A DNA stretch of 48,558 nt. Source: Hyphomicrobiales bacterium. Its GTDB lineage: Bacteria; Pseudomonadota; Alphaproteobacteria; Rhizobiales; CAJQND01. The DNA lies in assembly GCA_028285595.1 (NCBI GenBank), contig JANQOW010000161.1, positions 1-48,558 of the forward strand, read 5' to 3'. The position numbers were made by a program, and so were the translations under genes. Of this stretch, positions 1 through 5,267 are shown piece by piece (position 1 is the first letter of the stretch; every line of letters starts with the position of its first letter). The notes beneath the pieces are model-generated. The model was given only the letters and a program-made list of their open reading frames with translations. It was not told the DNA's origin and did not search any database.

Positions 1-51
1 TAAATCTCAATCCGCTCGCTGAGCGAAAGCTGTGAATAGTGGTCTCCCATA

Positions 52-75
52 GCAGCACCCAATGTCGGGTGTTGC
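52..75. other. Short hairpin, function unknown
   Basis: GCAGCACCC (52-60) pairs with GGGTGTTGC (67-75) across a 6-base loop, giving a 9-bp stem with one G-T pair. No T run follows on either strand, so it is not a clear intrinsic terminator. It may end transcription of a gene outside the window. Confidence 0.3.
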
Positions 76-95
76 ACTTGATTCGTGAATCTAGC

Positions 96-157
96 GGACC
101 CAGGGATAACGTGCTCTGGGTCCCGGATATTTGCTTGCGCAAATTCTGGGATGACGG
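96..157. repeat. Palindromic dispersed repeat, partial copy
   Basis: This copy lacks the left end (the GTCATCCCCGCG part). It keeps the body: GGACCCAGGG, a spacer with GCTCTGGGTCC, the TTTGC-TTGC-GCAAA hairpin and the right terminus ending GGGATGACGG. It closely matches the copy at 213-294, including bases just beyond the right end. Confidence 0.6.
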
Positions 158-212
158 AAACCAGTGCTCCCCTTTCCCTTGACCGGGGGAGAGCAACACT
201 ATCCCCCACAAT

Positions 213-294
213 CGTCATCCCCGCGAACGCGGGGACCCAGGGGTAACGCGCTCTGGGTCCTGGATATTTGCTTGCGCAAATTCCGAGATGACGG
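213..294. repeat. Palindromic dispersed repeat, full copy
   Basis: The element runs from CGTCATCC to GATGACGG, so its ends are inverted repeats of each other. Inside are a perfect hairpin, CCCCGCG-AA-CGCGGGG (219-234), and a second one, TTTGC-TTGC-GCAAA. The same architecture recurs at 3209-3307 and, truncated, at 96-157. Related GTCATCCCCGCG palindromes are common intergenic repeats in alphaproteobacteria. I see no ORF in it, so if mobile it would be a MITE-like passenger. Confidence 0.7.
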
Positions 295-360
295 AAACCA
301 GCGCTCCCGATCCCTTGCCTCAGAAGGTCCCTGCTTTCGCAGGGACTCCAAGTCGCGCGT

Positions 361-1236
361 CTACTCCGCCGCTTCCAGCTTGTCCTGCGTGCGGGTTTCG
401 AAGTCGCTGGCGGCGTGGCGCTCGTGCAGTTGCTCTTCAGGCGGCCCGCTGATGCGGTTGACCATGCGGCCGCGCTGCACGGGCTCGCGCGCTCCGATTT
501 CTTCTGTCCAGCGGTTCACATGCGTGTAGGACTTGGTGTCGAGAAACTCTGCGGCCTCATAGACCTTGTTGTTCACCAACGCGCCATACCAGGGCCAGAT
601 GGCCATGTCGGCAATGGTGTACTCTTCACCGCTGACAAAGCGGTTGTCGGCGAGCCGCCGGTCCAGCACATCCAGCTGGCGCTTCACCTCCATGGCGAAC
701 CGGTCAATGCAGTACTCGATCTTGAACGGGGCATAGGCGTAGAAGTGGCCAAAGCCGCCGCCCAGATAAGGCGCGCTGCCCATCTGCCAGAACAACCAGG
801 AAAGACATTCCGCCCGAAGCGCCGGGTCCTTCGGCATGAAGGCGCCGAACTTCTCGGCGAGATAGAGCAGGATGGCGCCGGATTCAAATACCCGCGTCGG
901 CTCATCGGTGCTGTAGTCCACCAGAGCGGGGATCTTTGAGTTGGGATTGATGTCCACAAAGCCGCTGCCAAACTGATCGCCTTCGCGGATGTTGATCACG
1001 TAGGCGTCGTACTCTGCCCCGCTGATGCCGAGCGCCAAGAGCTCTTCCAGCATGACGGTGACCTTCACCCCGTTGGGCGTTGCCAGCGAATAAAGCTGAA
1101 GCGGGTGCTCGCCCCGGGGCAGTTCCTTGTCATGGGTGGCGCCGGCGATGGGCCGGTTGATATTGGCAAAAGCGCCGCCGCTTTCAGTTTCCCATTTCCA
1201 GACCTTTGGGGGCTCATACTCTGTGGGTGCGTTCAT
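361..1236 (-). CDS. yghU: Glutathione S-transferase, YghU type
   Basis: The 291-residue protein matches the YghU/GSTN_2 group, including the extended N-terminus seen in E. coli YghU (about 288 residues). The thioredoxin-like N-domain has the LYSLATPNGVKV stretch at about 48-59, where YghU proteins carry a Thr-Pro-Asn active-site motif, then NPNSKIPALVD and FESGAILLYLAEKFG for glutathione binding. The helical C-domain includes the YTIADMAIWPWYG motif typical of GSTs. YghU enzymes reduce disulfides and organic hydroperoxides using glutathione in the cytoplasm. The gene is transcribed away from the aminotransferase gene, and nothing nearby suggests a dedicated pathway. Family assignment is firm; physiological substrate is unknown. 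Confidence 0.92.
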   Translation of the reverse strand: MNAPTEYEPPKVWKWETESGGAFANINRPIAGATHDKELPRGEHPLQLYSLATPNGVKVTVMLEELLALGISGAEYDAYVINIREGDQFGSGFVDINPNSKIPALVDYSTDEPTRVFESGAILLYLAEKFGAFMPKDPALRAECLSWLFWQMGSAPYLGGGFGHFYAYAPFKIEYCIDRFAMEVKRQLDVLDRRLADNRFVSGEEYTIADMAIWPWYGALVNNKVYEAAEFLDTKSYTHVNRWTEEIGAREPVQRGRMVNRISGPPEEQLHERHAASDFETRTQDKLEAAE

Positions 1237-1421
1237 CGGATGATCTCGTTGTGGTTAGGTGGGCAAGCATCAGCATTTAGACCCCTTGCCGTGGCGGGGC
1301 AAGGTTCTCGCGGAGATGTGAGCGGCGGGCGGGCTTATCGGTTCCAATCAGAATTGCCGATTGGGTCCGATAGGGCTGCCCTTTTGCGCGGCGATGTGAT
1401 CTCTTGCACAAAGTGAAGATC

Positions 1422-2759
1422 ATGCAGGACGTAAAGACGATGACGGACACCATCGCGGCAGGCCCCATTGACTGGTCAACGGAGGCCATCGTTTCAAGAC
1501 GCGACCGGTTTTATGCCGCCTCCCAGCGCAAGTTTGTGCCCTATGAGACGCCGCAGATCTTTGAGCGCGGCTCTTATCAATATTTGTGGGACGAGAAAGG
1601 CAACAAGTACACTGACCTTCTGGGCATGAACCTGTGCATCTCGGTGGGGCACGCACACCCGGCGGTCGTGGAGGCCGTCAGCGAGCAGGCGGCAAAGCTC
1701 ACTCATTGTACGACGATGTTCTATCATCCCGTGCCCGCCCACTATGCGGAGGAACTCACCGCCACCATGCCCAAGGGGCACGACTGGGTGGTGCATTTCA
1801 CCAATTCCGGCGCGGAGGCGGCCGACCTCGCCCTGCTCATGGCGCGGGGTTACACCGGCAATATCGACTTCCTCTCCCTGCGCACCGGTTATCACGGGGC
1901 CACCTTCGGCGCCCAGTCCATGACGGGCATTGCCGGCTTCCGCCACAATGTGCCCCAGCTTGGCGGCGTTACGTTTGTGTCCGAACCCAATCAGTATCGC
2001 GGCGTGCATGGCGCCGGCATCGCGCCCTATCTGGACGAGGTGGAGCGGGCGATTACGTCCTCAACCAGCGGCAAGGTCTCCGGCATGATGATCGAGACCG
2101 TGCAGGGCTATGGCGGCATCGTGCCTATGCCGAAGGGATATATTTCCGGCGCCTTTGAGCGCGTACGGGCAGCCGGGGGCCTGGGCATTATCGATGAAGT
2201 GCAGGCCGGCGTCGGGCGCACGGGCACCAGCTTCTGGGCGTTTGAGGCGCATGATGTGGTGCCCGACATCGTGATCATGGCCAAGGGCATCGGCAACGGC
2301 ATTCCTCTTGGAGCCGTGGTGGCCAAGCGCGAGATTGCCGAGCCCATGGCCGATAAGTTCCTGTTCCACACCTATGGCGCCAACCCGGTGGCAACGGCGG
2401 CCGGCCGCGCCGTGTTGAAGGTGATGGAAACCGAGAAGCTTCAGCAGAATGCGCTGAAGGTGGGCGCGGCGCTGAAGGAGCGGCTGGCCGATTTGCAGCA
2501 GAAGTATGAGGTGATCGGCGATGTGCGAGGCGAAGGGCTCATGCTGGCGATTGAACTGGTGAAAGACCGGCGCACCAAGGAGCCGGATCCGGAGACCACG
2601 GCGGCGGTGTTTGAGGAGAGCCGCAAGCACGGGCTGATTGCTTCAAAGTCCGGACCCCACCGCAGCGTCATCCGCATGTGCCCGCCTTTGTGTCTGTCCA
2701 TGGAGGATGTGGATCAGGTGGCCGAGGGCTTTGATGCCAGCTTTGCGGCGGTTGGCTAG
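1422..2759 (+). CDS. Class III PLP-dependent aminotransferase
   Basis: This 445-residue protein is a fold-type I, class III (omega) aminotransferase. Visible motifs are FTNSGAEAADLAL for cofactor phosphate binding, GYHGAT, the IIDEVQAGVGRTG segment with the Asp contacting the pyridine nitrogen, and IVIMAKGIGNGIPLG with the Schiff-base lysine. It most resembles alanine-glyoxylate aminotransferase 2 and 3-amino-2-methylpropionate:pyruvate aminotransferases, but class III substrates cannot be read from sequence. I chose ATG 1422; TTG 1404 and ATG 1440 are alternatives. Its stop is four bases before the HIT gene start, so the two are probably one transcript. Family is certain, substrate open. Confidence 0.9.
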   Translation: MQDVKTMTDTIAAGPIDWSTEAIVSRRDRFYAASQRKFVPYETPQIFERGSYQYLWDEKGNKYTDLLGMNLCISVGHAHPAVVEAVSEQAAKLTHCTTMFYHPVPAHYAEELTATMPKGHDWVVHFTNSGAEAADLALLMARGYTGNIDFLSLRTGYHGATFGAQSMTGIAGFRHNVPQLGGVTFVSEPNQYRGVHGAGIAPYLDEVERAITSSTSGKVSGMMIETVQGYGGIVPMPKGYISGAFERVRAAGGLGIIDEVQAGVGRTGTSFWAFEAHDVVPDIVIMAKGIGNGIPLGAVVAKREIAEPMADKFLFHTYGANPVATAAGRAVLKVMETEKLQQNALKVGAALKERLADLQQKYEVIGDVRGEGLMLAIELVKDRRTKEPDPETTAAVFEESRKHGLIASKSGPHRSVIRMCPPLCLSMEDVDQVAEGFDASFAAVG

Positions 2760-2763
2760 GCAG

Positions 2764-3180
2764 ATGAACGGTTTTGAACTGGATGAGCGCTTGCGGAACG
2801 ACAGCGTTGCCGTGACCTCACTTGCGCTCTGTGATGTGCGGCTGATGAATGACAGCCGGTATTGCTGGCTGCTTCTCATTCCGCGGCGCGCGGGCATCAG
2901 CGAGTGGCACGAGCTGTCCGGGGAAGACGCTGCTGTTTTGACCCATGAGATCCATTCGGCGAGTGCTGTGTTGAAGAAGCGTACCGGGGCCGACAAAATC
3001 AACGTTGCAGCCATCGGCAACATGGTGCGCCAGATGCATGTGCATGTGGTGGCCCGTCATGAGGGTGATGAGACGTGGCCAGGCACTGTGTGGAACAGTG
3101 GTGAGGCGGTGCCTTACGACGGTGAGACCCTAGGCGGCCTCTGCAAAGAACTGAGCCAGGATTTGGCTCCCCGCGATTGA
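2764..3180 (+). CDS. HIT family protein
   Basis: This 138-residue protein has the histidine triad fold. The signature reads QMHVHVVAR at about 92-100, so the first histidine of the H-x-H-x-H motif is glutamine, as in a well-known bacterial HIT subgroup. The central His, the presumed nucleophile, is kept. HIT proteins hydrolyse or transfer nucleoside monophosphates, but this subgroup has no settled substrate. The ATG sits four bases after the aminotransferase stop, which suggests co-transcription. Downstream lies a palindromic repeat between this gene and the convergent DUF2852 gene. Confidence 0.88.
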   Translation: MNGFELDERLRNDSVAVTSLALCDVRLMNDSRYCWLLLIPRRAGISEWHELSGEDAAVLTHEIHSASAVLKKRTGADKINVAAIGNMVRQMHVHVVARHEGDETWPGTVWNSGEAVPYDGETLGGLCKELSQDLAPRD

Positions 3181-3208
3181 ACACCGTTAAGAGGACTGGT
3201 GCTGTAAA

Positions 3209-3307
3209 CGTCATCCCCGCGAACGCGGGGACCCAGGGTCACAGTGCTCCGGGTTTGCGGCCCCGGGGTCCCGGATATTTTGCTGGCGCAAAATTCCGGG
3301 ATGACGG
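3209..3307. repeat. Palindromic dispersed repeat, full copy
   Basis: This is the same element as at 213-294: CGTCATCCCCGCG at the left, the CCCCGCG-AA-CGCGGGG hairpin, a TTTTGC-TGGC-GCAAAA hairpin, and GGGATGACGG at the right. The middle part is longer (extra CGGGTTTGCGGCCCCGG). It fills the gap between two converging genes, where its strong hairpins could serve as a two-way terminator. Confidence 0.75.
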
Positions 3308-3324
3308 CGGGGGGAACTCGATAC

Positions 3325-3774
3325 TTACGCGGTAGGTTTCGGGGCCTCATCCCCGCTCTCGTCAACTTCGTCAGCCCGGGCCTTACGCTCGGCCATGAAG
3401 CTGTCGAACTCTTCCTTGTCGCGGGCCTGACGCAGGCGCTCCAAATACTCCTCAAACTGGTGCTGTTCTTCTTCCAGGCGCTGCATGGTCTGCTCGCGGT
3501 ACTCATCGAACGCCGCATTGCCTGTGGGCTTGAGCCCATGCCGGCGGTGCTTGCTGCGTGAGCACGACCATTTGGCCGCCGCGGTGTTTGCACCGGAATT
3601 GTACCACCGGCCAGGGCCGTTACTGACAGATTTGCTCCAAGATCCCATTCGTCCACTCCATATCATGTATCCCAAGATGGCCAGACCGGCCGGCCAGAAA
3701 ATGATGAAGCTGAGAACCATTAGGGTGATCCACCCGGCCTTCCCATATTCATCCACGCGTTGTGCGAGTTGCAT
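3325..3774 (-). CDS. DUF2852 family membrane protein
   Basis: The 149-residue protein has one hydrophobic segment at about 15-37 (WITLMVLSFIIFWPAGLAIL), a basic middle region and an acidic helical C-terminus. The run from GNAAFDEYREQTM to EEFDSFMAER is the hallmark of DUF2852, a family of small alphaproteobacterial membrane proteins with no known function. The charged tail (about 85-140) probably forms a coiled coil. A purine-rich AGGAAG precedes the ATG. A near-perfect palindrome at 3784-3802 sits just upstream and matches the one at the start of the adjacent TetR gene, which suggests the TetR protein represses this gene. Confidence 0.85.
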   Translation of the reverse strand: MQLAQRVDEYGKAGWITLMVLSFIIFWPAGLAILGYMIWSGRMGSWSKSVSNGPGRWYNSGANTAAAKWSCSRSKHRRHGLKPTGNAAFDEYREQTMQRLEEEQHQFEEYLERLRQARDKEEFDSFMAERKARADEVDESGDEAPKPTA

Positions 3775-3783
3775 CTCTTCCTC

Positions 3784-3802
3784 ATGTAAATGTTATTTAC
3801 AT
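3784..3802. promoter_or_regulatory. Probable TetR operator before DUF2852 gene
   Basis: ATGTAAAT (3784-3791), three bases, ATTTACAT (3795-3802): an 8-bp perfect inverted repeat. Half-site and spacing match the palindrome at the TetR gene start (4526-4546), differing at one base per arm. It ends ten bases before the DUF2852 start codon, where a bound repressor would block transcription. That this TetR binds it is inferred. Confidence 0.65.
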
Positions 3803-3883
3803 TTACATATCTGGCCACAAGGCCCTGCTCTGTCAAGGGGAGGACGTGTGGAAATGGAAAGATTCTTCGTTTTGCAGGAAAAT

Positions 3884-4528
3884 TCAGGCCGGGCGCTTGA
3901 TGCCGAGGCCCTCCAGGTAAACCAGAACACCGGCTTCCAGGAGATCTTCCGGCGGCATGGGCAGAGGCCGCCGGGCTTCGTCGCCGCGCCCGAAAAGTGA
4001 GGCTATTCCGTGGCTTAGGCTCCAGATATGAAGGGCGACCATACGCGCGGGCGGCTTGCCGGGCCCGTCCAGATCCGCCACCAAAGCGCCCGCCGCCTCC
4101 ACGAGCACGTCGAACGCCTTGTCTGCGGCCTGGGCAAATTCCAAGCTCAAGTTCGGCGGCAGCCCCGCTTCAAACATTGCCGAATAGTAGGCCGGTTCTT
4201 TGCGCGCAAACTCCAGATAAGCCCGGCCCATGAGCTGAACGGCGGTGAACGGGTCCGGTTTTCCGCCGTTCCAGGCCTTCTCCAACTTGGCGGCAAACGC
4301 CTCAAATCCGCGGGAGGCTACGTCTGCAATCAGTTCATCGCGGTCTTTAAAGTGGCGATAGGGCGCGCCAGGGCTCACCCCGGCCCAGCGCGCAGCTTCA
4401 GCAAAGGTGAAGCCGGCGGCGCCTTTCTTGGAGATGAGATCCAGGGCCGCCTCCACCAGGGTTTCGCGAAGATTCCCATGGTGATAGCCGCGTTTCTCAC
4501 CGCCGCGATTTCGTTTGCTCCAACTCAT
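3884..4528 (-). CDS. TetR/AcrR family transcriptional regulator
   Basis: The 214-residue protein starts with a basic stretch and a TetR DNA-binding domain at about 14-65: YHHGNLRETLVEAAL, GFTFAEAARWAGVSPGAPYR, HFKDRDELIADVA. The helix-turn-helix is intact. The C-terminal ligand-binding half resembles the WHG subgroup (LHIWSLSHGIASLF). Its own start codon lies inside a perfect 9-bp inverted repeat, so it is probably autorepressed. A sister site precedes the next gene on the same strand, DUF2852, so the two likely form a small regulon. The ligand is unknown. Confidence 0.9.
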   Translation of the reverse strand: MSWSKRNRGGEKRGYHHGNLRETLVEAALDLISKKGAAGFTFAEAARWAGVSPGAPYRHFKDRDELIADVASRGFEAFAAKLEKAWNGGKPDPFTAVQLMGRAYLEFARKEPAYYSAMFEAGLPPNLSLEFAQAADKAFDVLVEAAGALVADLDGPGKPPARMVALHIWSLSHGIASLFGRGDEARRPLPMPPEDLLEAGVLVYLEGLGIKRPA

Positions 4529-4546
4529 GTAAACGGTGTTTACATG
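4526..4546. promoter_or_regulatory. Probable TetR autoregulatory operator
   Basis: CATGTAAAC (4526-4534), GGT, GTTTACATG (4538-4546): a perfect 9-bp inverted repeat with a 3-base centre. The left arm contains the complement of the TetR start codon, so a bound dimer would cover the translation start and the adjacent leader. The arms match the palindrome at 3784-3802. Confidence 0.7.
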
Positions 4547-4574
4547 ATCGGCGCTGGGCGTGCAGCAGGATTAT

Positions 4575-5231
4575 TCAAGGCCGGTGGTCGAGCGCAGCCC
4601 TGAGAACCTGCTCCAGATCGCAGTCTGCAAAGTGCTCAATCCACACCGGGGCAACAGAGTTCAACTGCGGACCCACACCCACAAAGGCCCAGCCCAAATC
4701 TTCGCAGGCCTTAAGATCCCACATGCCATCGCCGAAATAGACCGTGCTTTCGCCCTTCTCCGGCAGACGCGCCAGACAGGAGCTCATAATGCCGGTGCGC
4801 TCGTGGTGGTCATCGGAAGAGGCGATGGTCCAATCGGCGGTTTGAAAGCCGGCAGAGACAAGCTTTGCCCGCGCCGTGTGACCCCAACCGCCGGTCGCCA
4901 CCCCAAGGGCGGTTCCCGGCCGCTTCGCCAACCGGGCCGTGACCTCAGTCGCGCCGGGAAGAGCCTGGCAAGGCGCATCGCTCAAGGCATCCGATATGAG
5001 GGCGCCGAAACGGTCCCGAACCTTTTGCTCCAGTCCGGCGCCTTGGGTGAACCCATTGTCCTGAAGCACATCCGCCAAGATCCCAGCGTCTGAAACATGG
5101 GGATATTCGGTCCAATCCTCTCGGAACGTGACTGCGCCAAGCACATCTCTGACGGCCTGAAAAAACAGGTTGCCGTCCATTGCATCGCTGTCCACCAGCG
5201 TGCCGTCCACATCGAAGATCACATTGAGCAT
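4575..5231 (-). CDS. HAD family phosphatase
   Basis: The 218-residue protein is a haloacid dehalogenase-superfamily hydrolase. Motif I is FDVDGTLVDSD at the N-terminus (nucleophile Asp7, acid/base Asp9), motif II is the Thr of VATGGWGHT at about 112-120, motif III is a basic residue near ARAKL, and motif IV is YFGDGMWDLKACEDLGW with two metal-binding Asp. The cap lies between motifs I and II, as in phosphoglycolate-phosphatase-like enzymes. It starts 36 bases after the stop of the SerC-SerA-like fusion on the same strand, so the pair is probably an operon in which this enzyme removes a phosphate from the fusion product or substrate. That link is inference. Confidence 0.85.
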   Translation of the reverse strand: MLNVIFDVDGTLVDSDAMDGNLFFQAVRDVLGAVTFREDWTEYPHVSDAGILADVLQDNGFTQGAGLEQKVRDRFGALISDALSDAPCQALPGATEVTARLAKRPGTALGVATGGWGHTARAKLVSAGFQTADWTIASSDDHHERTGIMSSCLARLPEKGESTVYFGDGMWDLKACEDLGWAFVGVGPQLNSVAPVWIEHFADCDLEQVLRAALDHRP

Positions 5232-5254
5232 GGGCGCAGCCCTTTCTTGCGCCC
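5232..5254 (-). promoter_or_regulatory. Hairpin enclosing the HAD gene ribosome site
   Basis: GGGCGCA (5232-5238) and TGCGCCC (5248-5254) form a 7-bp stem immediately before the HAD start codon. Read on the minus strand, the loop contains AGAAAGGGC, the only ribosome-binding-like sequence. The fold could damp translation of the phosphatase relative to the upstream fusion, or couple it to translation of the preceding gene. Only the inverted repeat is seen directly. Confidence 0.4.
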
Positions 5255-5267
5255 GGCCAGTGAGGCC

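Larger units (their letters stand above)
1..360. other. Intergenic region with repeats, no gene seen
   Basis: I see no credible coding region in these 360 bases. They hold a short hairpin (52-75) and two neighbouring copies of a palindromic repeat (96-157 and 213-294). Each copy is followed by a similar tail containing GGAAACCAG, so the stretch looks like a local duplication of the repeat plus flank. The downstream end abuts the stop codon of the glutathione transferase gene on the minus strand. Confidence 0.6.
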
